Origin: Stichopus chloronotus
Taxonomy: Eukaryota; Echinodermata; Holothuroidea; Aspidochirotida; Stichopodidae
Direction of reading: 5' to 3'
Assembly: GCA_021234535.1 (NCBI GenBank)
Contig: CM037848.1
Span: forward strand, 14,091,444-14,155,443
DNA length: 64,000 nucleotides
The number at the start of each line of letters is the position of its first letter. Position 1 is the stretch's first letter. This document shows positions 26,101-37,508 of this stretch, one piece after another. The position numbers and the translations under genes are program-made. Below the pieces are notes generated by a model, which searched no databases, had not been told where the DNA came from, and saw only the letters and a list, made by a program, of their open reading frames with translations.

Positions 26101-27761
26101 ATTATGGTTCTCATTGGTAAGTGATACCAACACATTTAAAGAAGGCAATACAGATGATTCCAAAATGAAACCCTCGTGGGACATAAAATTCCCAATTGTC
26201 CTTGAAAGAAAGGTTAAGTAAATAAAGGAATATAACACAAAATATATATCGTGCAGGGAGTTCCGTCCTTGACGTCAAAAATTTGACAAACAAATTTGAT
26301 TCGGTCAATACTCCAAAATGTGCTTTTCACGTAACATGTATTTTACGTAAAAATCGAACAAACGTAGCTAATTATGAAATAAATATTTCAGATAGTTAGA
26401 GTTACATATTTGAAGAAAAAATTTCCTTTGTCATTTTTCAGAACAACAAACGACGAAAATGATGACCACAATGATGACAACAAACCAACTCACCACTGAA
26501 GAACAAATAACTTTTACACAACCCTCGAAATCATATGGTAAGAACTAAAAGAAATGCATATGATGTTAATATTCAAGAAACATATCTTTTATGTTCTTTG
26601 CAGTATTCTTCCAAATTGAAGCTGCACACTAACGTTTTCTTATTTGACCAGGACGTTCATTTGAAATTCTCTCACAGCTCAGATTAAGAATTACCAAAAT
26701 TACTTGATACACTAGGATAAAAGTTAATGTTTTCGATATTATTTTCTTTTGCATACTTTGTCCTTTCTGTAAAAAAAAAAAAGGTTGCATACTTTGTCCT
26801 TTCTTTAAAAAAAAAAAAAGGTTTCACAGATCTGCTGAATATTCATCAGTAATTTTTGTAAGGTCTTTAATTACAAGCCAATCTGAGATCTAGTTCTGGA
26901 ATAATCTCTGGGCCCATATTCGAATCAGGCTGCACATGGCTTCCGACGCACTGTATACGTGATCTTGCGATACAATGCGATTGTAGTTTACGAAGACTGT
27001 GTTTTGCAGTAGAAAACAATGTTGTTTGAAAACGATCCATTGTGCAGAGAGTAACTATCTCTTTTCCGGTGTGTGCGTGTCTCATTGTGAGTGTGTGCCC
27101 CTGTACGTTGTGTTAAATGACTGTGCGTTCTTGATTACCGTTGTGGAAAGCTTTGAAATGATACGGTACCTCGTTGACCAAATTATGGAACTCATTATAT
27201 CATGTTCAAAAGAAACATGTTGGAATGTAAGTTACACCAGTGAAACGTTGCGTCTATTTCTGAGGGTTATATCCCATAATCCCTTCCAGGAATCTATATC
27301 TCTATCTGAACCCCCTCTTTGCCACTCCACCCCCACCCCCCCCCCCCCCCTTATCCACTTCATATACACTCAGAAGATAAGGGTGCAACCTTGTCTATAC
27401 TTTTCAATGATAGGCTATGTGAAATCGGTTTGACTAATGTCTCTCTTTAGTTCCTTCTCGGTTTCTGGTTTTGAGAGTTTCTTATCTTTCCTTTCCATTT
27501 GAAGGTGGCGTCTTCTCATTGGACAGAGTTGACGTCACATTACCAGAGGACCCGTCTGATTCGAGGTTCTCCTCCCTGTCGTCCGTCGTTCGCTGTGCTG
27601 CCGCTTGCAACAAAGACTCATCGTGCGTGGCATTTGTGTGGAATGTCACGCAACGTTATTGTATTGCGGTATCCAGCGATCACTTTGGAAGAGGTCTATC
27701 GTTTCATTCTGAGGCAGGAACAGTCTTTTATAGCAGGACTGCGGCTAATAACATTTCATAA
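23086..27761 (+). CDS. Secreted C-type lectin-like / Thr-rich mucin / PAN-domain protein
   Basis: Four coding exons: 23086-23170, 24432-25010, 26442-26537, 27505-27761 (stop included), giving 338 residues. All junctions are GT-AG and all three introns are phase 1. Order: signal peptide (about 1-27); C-type lectin-like domain (33-153) with six cysteines at 33, 44, 62, 127, 143 and 151, in the long-form pairing pattern, and the hallmark WIGL at 91-94; Thr-rich, probably O-glycosylated linker (158-253); PAN/apple-like module (about 255-335) with four cysteines (RCAAAC, SC, YC). The likely role is extracellular recognition, in immunity, mucus or matrix; this is inference from domains. The usual EPN/QPD sugar-specificity motif is missing and WND is replaced by WLD, so calcium-dependent sugar binding may be lost or altered. 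N-glycosylation sequons are NYS (115) and NVT in the PAN module. Domain calls are firm; the exact isoform and function are not. Confidence 0.85.
23842..23913 (-). pseudogene. tRNA-like sequence (tRNA pseudogene or tRNA-derived SINE head)
   Basis: The minus strand, within lectin intron 1, reads TAGCTGAGTGGTTAGA (A-box-like) and then GGTTTCGAATCCC (B-box-like, one base longer than the consensus). Between them is a perfect 5-bp stem, GTCGT/ACGAC, around the loop CCTGCTA. A weak end stem TGTGAT/ATCATA is possible. The lack of the usual U before the anticodon and the poor acceptor stem argue against a working tRNA. A SINE head or pseudogene is more likely. Confidence 0.5.
24432..25010 (+). CDS. 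Lectin gene exon 2: C-type lectin domain and Thr-rich linker
   Basis: A single exon carries the whole C-type lectin fold: GDFCYYLES, the helix with CQSMTSHLVYF, WIGLTGL, and KWLDGPC through GFICEE. It then runs into a Thr-rich tail coded by imperfect ACN repeats. The donor is CCG|GTAGGT at 25011. The repetitive Thr codons also create long but meaningless open frames in the other frame (Asp-rich) and on the opposite strand (Val-rich). Confidence 0.9.
26442..26537 (+). CDS. Lectin gene exon 3: continuation of Thr-rich linker
   Basis: A 96-base exon after TTTTTCAG, ending TATG|GTAAGA. It encodes EQQTTKMMTTMMTTNQLTT and then EEQITFTQPSKSY. Its phase-1 ends and continued Thr/Met-rich composition place it between exons 2 and 4. 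Its length is a multiple of three, so it could be skipped without breaking the frame. Confidence 0.7.
26750..26822. repeat. Tandem duplication, two ~36-bp units with A-runs
   Basis: TGCATACTTTGTCCTTTCTG, followed by about 12 A residues and GGT, occurs twice in direct succession with one substitution. It lies in intron 3 of the lectin gene. Confidence 0.85.
27505..27761 (+). CDS. Lectin gene exon 4: PAN/apple-like domain and stop
   Basis: After the acceptor TTTGAAG the frame reads GGVFSLDRVDVTL, a cysteine cluster RCAAACNKDSSCVAFVWN, then QRYC, ending ARTAANNIS-type sequence (TAANNIS) before TAA. The spacing of the Cys residues and the CVAFVWN strand are typical of PAN-like modules. It is the last exon, as the stop is in frame. 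Confidence 0.75.
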
Positions 27762-28719
27762 ATTTCCTATTACGTAATACGAAGTAGTATGATTAAGTAC
27801 ATCAAATACGTCACAAGTATAAGTTCCATGAAATATGATACGTAATAAGTGACTTAAAACAAAGAAAGGTAATAGTTCGTCATTTTGAGGAACTTACACT
27901 TTGTAAAAACGAGGGCATATCTTCGGAACTTTCAGTATCCAACTTAGAAACAAAATCTGTTGAAAATAATTAACTTTGTAAGATTGAAAATTAACTGTCG
28001 AAGAATGAGTGATAATAATTACGACCGTCTAAAGACGGTGTTCTAAACTTAAATTTGCTGCTACACATTTTCAAAAGAATTGACATAAGAATTCTTCTAC
28101 AGCATTTTCAAAACGTTTTCAAAATTGTTTTTGATTTGTTGCATATACCTGGTCTAAACACTGCGGCTGTGCGACAAACTAAGATGAGTGATTTGCAACG
28201 GTTTGTTGCGCGTGAATGTTTTGGAAATGTTTATGTGGGCATGATAGTGTGGTATACCTGTAGGAGTAACATTAACCGATGTATTTACCCTCTGTTTAAG
28301 TTGACTGTAGAAAACAAGCAACAAAATGTCTAAAATTTCCTGAATTTACGTAGAAAAGTTGTTTTTTGTGATTTCGTGAAGTTGTAAAATGTGACATTGT
28401 CGTATTGGTTTTATCCTTTTGTAATCAGTTATAGTATACCCCATGCTATACATTTTCTTCAGTACCAGAGTACCTCAAAGATGTTAAAAGTGACTAAGTC
28501 GGAAAATAACACCTTGCAAAAGTAGTTATATCTATACAGGGAAGGAAAAACTTATGCATGTAAATAACGAAAGCTAACAGTTCAAAATTTTGATCAGCTT
28601 TCAAAATTTCTTCCCTTCAAATTCCAGAGATGTAACTCTTCTTTTGGTTTCGCAATGTGAAAATCGTTACATTTTGCAAACTGCTCCATTATTTGGATAA
28701 AAAGTTATGTCAAGATGTC

Positions 28720-28725
28720 AATAAA
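28720..28725 (+). terminator. Candidate poly(A) signal of the lectin gene
   Basis: AATAAA lies inside a short tandem duplication (GTCAAGATGTCA, A/G, TAAAAA, twice) and is followed about 50 bases on by GT-rich TGTGTTTATTGT. It is about 960 bases after the stop; I noticed no closer canonical signal. The link to the gene is inferred. Confidence 0.35.
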
Positions 28726-28910
28726 AAACAGTCAAGATGTCAGTAAAAATACAGTGACTTGTAAAATGTTCCCATGTGTTTATTGTACCCGGAGGTTCCC
28801 ATTCACTCTCTGTTTATCTTTTCCCTTTCCATTTCACCTTCTGCAGTGGACATCCATCCAATCTTTTACACCTTCCTCTCTCTTTTTTTTTTTTTGCATC
28901 TTGAAATAAT

Positions 28911-28956
28911 GTTGTTGTTGTTGTTCTTCTTCTTCTTCTTGTTGTTGTTGTTTTTT
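28911..28956. repeat. (GTT)n/(CTT)n compound microsatellite
   Basis: Five GTT units, then CTT units, then GTT units again. Confidence 0.9.
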
Positions 28957-31146
28957 CGTCTCCATTTTATCTCGATCAGTTTGAAGCTAGCAAGTCTCTT
29001 CTTGAGTCCCTGTCAAGGTTTATGTAGATTTGCAAAAATAGTCATTAATCTTAGCCAGTTACGGTAGGGATAGATGAAACCTCCCGGAGATGATACCGTA
29101 CTGTAGATTAACGAACCACTAGTTCCTGACGTCGTTCGTGTTACACTCCTAGCACATTCTCCACCCCTACTTCCAAGGCTTCCTTCCACCCTGAACTCCA
29201 CTAAGCTTTCGTCATACCATCCACTTTGGCCACTCCCCCTCTTCTCTCTTCCTGCTGCTTACAGAGTTACCAGCCAATGAAGCGCTGTTATGGTTTTAAA
29301 AAAAAGAAAAAATGATGTAACAACTTTACAGGTTACCTAATGAGAAGAACAATAGAGGGCGTGTTTCCAGAGAAACAGACTTTAACAGACATGAACGAAA
29401 AGAAAGGAAAACGAACGCTGACGACAAACGAACAAGAACAGGGTTAATCGCCGCCTTTATACATTTAATTAATTGAATTTTGTTTCATCAAATAATATAC
29501 CGACATAAATTTATAGATCTCTTTCATTCGATTATTGATTTCTGCATCAGCGATGGCGAGAACAGACAATAATCTTTAGATGCTCGAAACATGCTTGAAA
29601 CATACATACCACCATAGTTTTATATTTTTTGTTTTGTTTTTGATACTTGCAAACTATCGACTTTTTTTCATCTGTCTTTTCCATCAACACCTACCTTCTC
29701 CTGTTTTCTTTGTCTTTCTTTTTTGATGGATAATGGGCGACGGTGAGAAGGCTTAGAAGTGAACGCTTTTTTATAGTTTTTTGTTCAATAAAAACGTCTA
29801 AATTTTGACCGCAAAAAGAGTAAAATTCCCCTCCCCCCACAAAAAAAAAAAAAAATCGACTTTTCTCATTTGGTTACCAAGTCCATACTGCACCATCGTA
29901 GGTTTACTTCGTTTAATTGCACTGCAAGAAAATGTGAAACAGTAGAGAACCGATGAAGAAAATGTGTGTTATCATACTTACAGTGTTCGCTCAACTTCAG
30001 TGAAGTTTGCAATATTGTTTTATCAATTCCTAGATTTCGAAATGAATCTACCGTCAGCTTGTTTCCCATTTCCTAGAGATTTAACACAAAAAGTATTAGC
30101 ATTTTCGATTTCTTTCAGTTGACGGTTGGATAAGAATTAAGCTCAGTTACTCTCTTCAATGTTGTCGAGCAGCAATCCTGTATGTCCCTCGGCTTACGTG
30201 ATTTTTTATTTTTTTTTCATGAAACCGTGTTTACGGTTTATGGTGCATCGTAAAAAATTGGCATGGATTTCACACAATATCACAATACTCATGCAATTAA
30301 AATACTAACATGTTTATTGGCAGTTGTGTATTCTTGTGTGTGAAATTAAGCACTCCTGTGGCAAAACTACTGTCATGTGATTCTAAAGAACCATCCATGA
30401 ATTAGGATAGACGATTACACTACTACAAATTGGGGTGACTGCATTTTCTCTTTAAGGGTACGCTTTTATGCATTTTTTATACCAATGATCATCATCCTAA
30501 AGTAATGTTTCTTAAAATGAGATACATAACATGACAGATTAAATTGCAAAGGCCAAGTAAAATGTCCTGAGGATACAGGTTTAAAACAAGAAAAGGGAGG
30601 GGGAGAGGAACCTTGCCAAACCAGAAAGACTCCCATCAATGAACAGATTCACATCCGATGGTTACCAACTTGTTTGTAGCTATCCGCACATTCAAAATTC
30701 CCAGCTCTACTCTTCAACATTGTTTGAAACCTGTGGGGAAGACATGAGGAATACCCTTCTGATATAGATAGGTCTGTTGATCAATGCAAGTGCTACAAGT
30801 AATGGATACATCGATAGAGCACACGCAGAGGATGGTTACTATGCATTATTATTCATTGCAATTTACTATGATTTTGATGATGTGTTTTTACCATATCGGG
30901 AATATCAATCCAATTATTGACGCTGGGCATGTCCATGAAAAAGCAACTTAATAGCCAAGTCAATCACATAGCAATCGAATTCCTGTTTGCTTCCGATTCT
31001 GCTTCATGACAGATTGGCTTTGTCTCGATCTACGGCTCTGGTCTGTATTAGGGAACCCTAGTCTGCATTTCTGAATTACGCCATCGCAACATACTTTGCA
31101 GAATCTTCGAACGAACCAAGTGTTGTTGTAACAGTAACTTCAACCT

Positions 31147-31160
31147 GGTTCCTTAGCAAC
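31147..31160 (+). promoter_or_regulatory. Weak X-box-like (RFX) site upstream of ODAD2
   Basis: GGTTCCTTAGCAAC has an intact right half-site (AGCAAC) and a degenerate left half-site compared with the X-box pattern GTTNCC-N-RGNAAC that RFX factors bind in ciliary genes. It lies 3.6 kb upstream of the ODAD2 start codon, so relevance would need a distal promoter or noncoding first exon. Confidence 0.2.
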
Positions 31161-32542
31161 AGATCTCACATCCAACTGAACAAACTGCAGCCGCTGAGCA
31201 GAAATGTGTGACATTAGGAGAATACAGTATACGTTACATACTAGGCCTGCTACTTACTGAGGAAGTCTATCAGTATCACTGTGTGAACGCTTGACCAGTT
31301 TTGCCATTGAAGAAGGTTCGAAACAACACAGATTTCTTAGACGATCGCAAAGGTAGTTGGCTATGTTTAGGCTCATTAACTAATTTCTAACCTGCAGGAA
31401 TTTAAAGCCGATACTCGGTGCTGCTTTGGCTATAGCCTGAAAGGCAAAGCAAGTTAGTTAATGTGTAACGAGTAACGTTAGGTCCTGTATCAGCGCATGT
31501 GTGTTTTTAATATTACTTACTGCTAGTGTTAGGACAGGATGTTAACACACCATGCCCTAACGTAGCCGTTTCTGACGTAGTTTAAACTTATACCATAGGA
31601 AAACTGAGTTAGAATAGGCCTAGTAAAGTTACATGCATCCCTAATATTTGTGAAATTCATCATTTGCTCTTTGTGTGCATGGCAATGACGGATATCTGCA
31701 GCAGGCTTTTCAGCACAGTACTAATATTATACTGACCCATAGCTAGGCTATTTCCCTTCAGAATGACCAAACTGAAGGTGAATATGCTTCACTTGAAAAT
31801 CATGAAATGGATACATTTAGTTTTGAAATGTGAACATGTTCGCTTAATTTTGCGATCATGACAAAACAGGGTTGGCCGACTAAATGAAATCACCATATTC
31901 TTCTCAGAATCCAAATGTCCTTTTGTTCTCAGCCTAACATTTTTGCTAGTAGCAAAAAGGTCCAAGCATACTTACTATACTCAGTTTGCAGGTCACTTCA
32001 TACTTTTTGAGTTAAAAAGGTTGCAAATCATTAAGGTGCACAAAAATATGGGAACAGATGCACTGTCTACAGCCTGATGTGACATTAACTTCATCATCCT
32101 CTTCACCATTCCCCCAAACGGTTTAGAATCCAAAAAGGTAAGGAAAGCTGTCAAAAGTGTCAGCATACATGTGCTTTTCCAACTTTGTTGAACGAAAATT
32201 GGGGCTTCCATGCAACATGGTCAAACTGCTATCCAGTTAAAATGTCAGTCCCAAGGCCTGCAGTAGGCCTATACCAAAAATTTTTACTACAGTAGCTACC
32301 AAACCATCCCTACTTTTTAGCTACCAAAATGTCCCTGCATGTTACTTAAACATGCCCGTAATGTTATGTGTTACACAAAAATGTCCCTGCGTATGATTAT
32401 GAGATCTTCAACCATAAATTAGGAATCAAATTAACTTCCTGGAAGAAATGTGAAAGGACCATGGCAAACTGTTTGGGGGTAATCTTGCAAGGGGGAAAAG
32501 CGACCAGCTACTGAATATGTTCGGGCAAACAGACATTATGTT

Positions 32543-32568
32543 GAATGAATGAATAAATGAATGAATAA
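32543..32568. repeat. (GAAT)n-like microsatellite
   Basis: GAATGAATGAATAAATGAAT followed by one more GAATAA unit; a short imperfect tetranucleotide tract. Confidence 0.85.
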
Positions 32569-34792
32569 AAAATGAAAAAGTATATTTCTGGCAAAGTATC
32601 AATAAAAACAGTACAGACCTTACAAGTAAGAAATAAATGCTAGAAAAATACAAAATTGAAGTTCCATACTTCTACATTGTTTCCCCTTTAACATAGATAA
32701 ATGAATAAAGAAAAAATGATAACACTTACATTACACAAAGAGGCCAAGGGATGATACTCCAAGGCATCAAACTTAATTCTACTAACGTAATAAGTACTTG
32801 AACAATAGTTGCTGCTTGTACTTACTTTAAAAACTGTTCAAAGTCTTGCAATTTTTTAGTCTGTCATCAAGTGAGTTTCAAAGTTTGTACCCTGCAGTTT
32901 ACAAACTTGTTTAGAAATATTGTGAATTGTTTTAGCTCATAGATGAGATACCCAGCCAGCCTGTTCCATTTAACTGTAAAGCACAGATCAGTAAACCACA
33001 CCAAACTTTAAAAAGGCCATTCAGCAATCTGACAAGCCTGGTAATTTGCAACCTGTCCGATGGTAGGATGAATACATTTTCCATGGTGGAAAGTACAGTA
33101 CCCACTGCATGGTGGGATGACACAGTCCTTGCTTTCTTATACCCTGTCACAGGTGGAAAATTTTGTTTTGAAAACATAGATGCTCAGTGGTAATTTGTTT
33201 GCCATTGAAGCTACTTTGGGAATGACAATATGGTGATGATCATTTGAATGTTGACCTAGTGTCCAATTTTTTTTTTTTTTTTTTAATGTAATGTTAAAAT
33301 TAGTCCTAAATTGACGGTAGACAACATGTGTACTTGCTGGGACAAATGTGTAAAAACTTTTACAAGTGCCAGATATACTGGAATGTACCATTTTATGAAT
33401 GGGGTTTTGAAAAGAACGTCCTGGACAGCTATTTCTCACTTCTTATACTATGTGAAAATTATTACATTAGCTTTGTACTTTTCTAACTTTTCTTTTTGTG
33501 TGGTAGTATTTAATGAACTATCCTTATTTTATAATCATATTGAATTTAAAATTAAAATTGTGAATAATTATGTCACATGCTTGCTGATGTCTGATGCAGG
33601 AGTGTCTGTCCATGATGCAAAAAAGTGAGAGGAACTTTATTTCCTTTCACTGTGATAATTATTAACAGGAAATGCCTGTTGAGATAGCTCTATAAGTATG
33701 TCCTTTACTGCAAATCTATTTGATAAAAGTTTGATTACTCAGCAAGCGTAATATTAAAGATAAAAAAATTGTCATGAATGGAGACAGATCTAATATCCGT
33801 CAATGACCAAAATAAATTGAAACTCATGAAACACCCCTATTACTAAGCAGAATAAACAAGCATGCAAAAATGTGCTTTTATAGCAAAATATAGGTTTACA
33901 TGTATAGACCATACACAGTCGCTCAGTCAGGGAGAGCAATTGACCCACCAAAAATGTCAAGATCACTAGAGAGAAATCATGCTTTAATTTATCCATAACA
34001 TCATCTTTGTGTGTTACATCTGTTCTACCACAATAACTTTTTTTTTTACAAATGCAATTTCAATTTATTTGTATTTCAAAAAGTTGAGTTGAGGTGAAAG
34101 ACTAAAAAGCAAATTGTCGTCAGTATTTTTTTGACTGCAGAGAAAGTGGACATGACCTTGTGTGTACATGCATGTAACCTGCACTTGCCAGTGGGATGAC
34201 ACAGCAGCTGCAGGTTTTATGAATTTATCATTTTCCTTGAGTTGTAAAAATTTTTTGGTATTCTCTAAAGCATACAGTAGCTTGTTTCAATGTTGATTCA
34301 GTATTTCACAATTATCTTCGGTTTTCACCATACTTACGATTTATTCACTATTTCAATTTTTCTTCAATGCCACAATCAAACCAAATAAATAATTCGCTAT
34401 TACTGGTTTCAGTTACATAACCGGTATACCGTGAAAGCTTTAAACAAATGTGTATTTATTGCAGACATCCGGCTTAATATTGCTCTTCTCATAGCGATTT
34501 AGGTATAGAAACTCGCACACCATATCAAGAGCACTCGCACAACATATTGAGAGCACTGATTTCATGCAAACCCTGCAGATAGAAGACACTCTTCCACAAT
34601 GGGTGAATTTAGTGTAGCTAACAAAAATCCTGTATATCTGCCCCCGACACAGCACAGCACGTGTCTGACCATCTCTAGCCATAAATTTACCGTTGTTGAG
34701 GGTTTCTATTTCTCAATGAATTAATTTTGTCGCATGTTTGTTATGCTGCATATTCATAGATAATCCTGCACTTCCATTGGTTTAACATCACA

Positions 34793-37508
34793 ATGGGTCA
34801 AACATTGAATCGGGCTGCACAGTGGACATCTGTCAGTGATGGTGGGGAAGGAAAACTGGAGTTCAGCCCTGTCAATGAAGCAATCCTCAACGACATCATT
34901 AAATTTGTGGAAACCTTCTCGTCCAAGCATCCCAAAGAAGCCAGAGTGTCTTTCAAGAACCCTTTCATCTGGAAAACGTCTCTGCAGCCATCGGCATTTG
35001 GAAGTGATTATGAACACAGGTGAGAGTTCGACATCTCAACATGTTGCTGCAAGGAATCAACCTGATAGATGAATGAAAAGGTCTAAAGAGCTTTTTTAAT
35101 CTAGCTTTAATCAACGAAGTTAAGAAAACATGTGTGCATTATTTTTAACGCTTAGTTATTTTGTGAAGATAACCTTTAGTTCCTTTTTGCCTTACTTTTC
35201 ATCTTATTTTAGTGATAACGGTGTCACATCCAAGGAAAAAGATGGCAGTGACACACCTCTTCTGACTTTACAAAAATTGGGAGAGTTGAGTTTCAAGTTG
35301 CATGTCTCAAACTTGGTTTTCCTCTCTGAAGTGATGAAAGTCTCTGGCGACAAGAAGATGCTAGAAGCCAGAGCCATCCTTGAAGGTATATTTAACCCAG
35401 GGATAGTTGACCAATAGCTTGTACACAATGTGATAGACTTGGACCTTCAATCTTGGACAAAATTCCTTGGGACACCCCGCTCCCCCTGTCAATGTTGGCT
35501 ACAGAAATACTGCTCACAGGGTGCATTCAGGCGGTGGGGTTTCATGTTATCCTCTGAAGTAAGATTTGGGAATACACTCACAAAGTATGTCAAAGTGTTC
35601 CAACAATTTGGTCCGAGATTGTAGTATGTGATATCTGATATTTACAGTTGAAATATCTCCTTTGTTATGCTCCAGCTGATTGACTGTAGTTGACTTAAAG
35701 TACATGTAAATAGACTGGAATAAGTGATTGTCACATACATATTCGGGCATGATTTCTAACAAAAATTTTTAAGTTGTCCTTCAGACAACCCACCTCTCAC
35801 ATATGCTTTTGCAAACGGTGGTTTTTAGTTGTCTTGGATGTTTTGTCCCTATAATGAAAAGATAACATGTGAATGGTGTTGTGAATGTTATGTGGAAATT
35901 GCAAAACATTGGAGTATGCTAGAACTATGCTGTGAAACAAAGATACTGGTTCTCCTTTCTAAAACAACAAACGTCTATATAGATCTTTCATTTTGCACTC
36001 TCTTGTGCCACACTTCATAAAAACAAAGGACGTGAGTCTAAATACTAGAAGCAAACAATCCCTCACTTAGCAGTTTTACTTTCAAGACATTTGCATTCAA
36101 AACTCATTGCTTTATTGACTCTATTTTTCTTCATGAATTTATAATGTTCCAAATGCAAAAAAAGAAAAAACATCGGCTGTACTAAGGATTAGAACAAAGT
36201 TGGTGTAATTTTATAATTGCAGCTAACCGTGACCCATTGGTGAACATCTTGGGAGATGGATATGCCTCAGTGGATGGGGAGGACAACTCCACCATCCGGC
36301 TCCTGGAGCAGAGCGCCAAAGAGGAGGGAGACAGCAAAGATGAGATGCAGACCAAACTTGCCCTTCTCTTGATAATACAACAATTTGATATGCAATTAAT
36401 GAACCAGATGCTGAAGAAAGTTACACAGTGAGTGAAATTTCTTTGTGTGTTTTCCCTTTTAATTTAGATTTTTGATTCCTTGACAAAGGCAGAAGGCATC
36501 TAAACACAGTCTCAAGAAGAGTAACCATGACTGATCTCATACTTGGTGTGTGGGTTGGTCATACTGAGTAGATGATCCCTATTGATTTTGGTCTAGGTCA
36601 AAGGTCATTTGAGGTCACCAGAGGTCAAAATGTGAAAACCTTGTAAACATGATATTTCAAGAATGGTAACCATGACCTATCTCATATTTGATATGTAGAT
36701 TAGTCACACTGAGTAGATGGTCCTTTTAGTTTTTGGTGGAGGGAAAAGGTCATTTGAGGTCACTAGAGGTCAAAATGTGAAAACCTTGTAAACACGATAT
36801 TTCAAGAATTCAAGAACAGTAACCATGAGTTATGTCACATTTAATATGTGGATTGATCATACTGAGTAGATGATCCCTATTGTTTGCGTGACCCCCAAAA
36901 TGTAGACAATAGGCTACTGCCATTTTAAATATAGCAAGAAATCAACCCTAAGTGGCACCTTTTTCATTTGGCATCTCGATTATGAACAATTTGTGGGAGT
37001 GAGGAGGACCACCTCCCCTTAATTAAACTCATCCCTGGTGATCGCTGTAAACTTGCATATATGCGCCTCATGCATGACCCCTCACCCTTCTTGTAAAACA
37101 GTCTGCAATGGATTCTGAAAATTGTGTAGAGATCACAAACTCCTTTGTTGTGAGTTGTCTCTTCTCCAGCTTGGAGGGTATTTATATTTGATACAAAAAC
37201 TGTTGGATTTTCCAGAAGACATAGATTGATTCTCATCACATTACCCCCCTCTTCTTTCCAACAGGGAAGTTCGTCTCACCCCGGAGCAAGTAAACCACCA
37301 CGTAAAGCTCCTGCAGTCTTACTCTGGAGAGGACAAAGGCAATGCCTTAGAGTCCATTCAATTCACCTCTGAGTACGAATTCGACAATGGGTGCAGGGCT
37401 CCCCCGTGGAGACAGATCCACGGTGACATATGCTACCTCTTGATCAAGCCTCATGACGGAGATCAGCTCTCTGTGACAGCCAACACTGCTGGTGTTTATT
37501 TGAATAAG
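34793..37508 (+). CDS. ODAD2: ODAD2 exons 1-4: conserved N-terminal region (residues 1-283)
   Basis: Exon 1 (34793-35019) gives residues 1-75 with [19 protein letters not shown] and [10 protein letters not shown]. Exon 2 (35213-35385) and exon 3 (36223-36427) carry the segment around [11 protein letters not shown] and a helical stretch [15 protein letters not shown]. Exon 4 (37265-37508) holds the best-conserved part, [20 protein letters not shown] followed by [10 protein letters not shown]. These exons precede the armadillo repeats. Intron phases are 2, 1, 2, 0. The codon split between exons 2 and 3 (G|CT, Ala) restores the conserved EANRD. Confidence 0.95.

Larger units (their letters stand above)
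27762..34792. other. Intergenic region between the lectin gene and ODAD2
   Basis: No supported gene. It holds the lectin 3' end (candidate poly(A) signal at 28720), a (GTT/CTT)n microsatellite at 28911-28956, a (GAAT)n-like tract at 32543-32568, and several homopolymer runs. Open frames are short and without recognisable motifs. The ODAD2 promoter, and possibly a 5' noncoding exon, should lie in the right-hand part, but I cannot place a transcription start. Confidence 0.45.

Noticed and set aside
26999..27433. 144-codon + strand ORF inside lectin intron 3
   Set aside because: Ends at a stop before the PAN exon, includes a C-run, lacks domain similarity, and would conflict with the phase-matched splice model.
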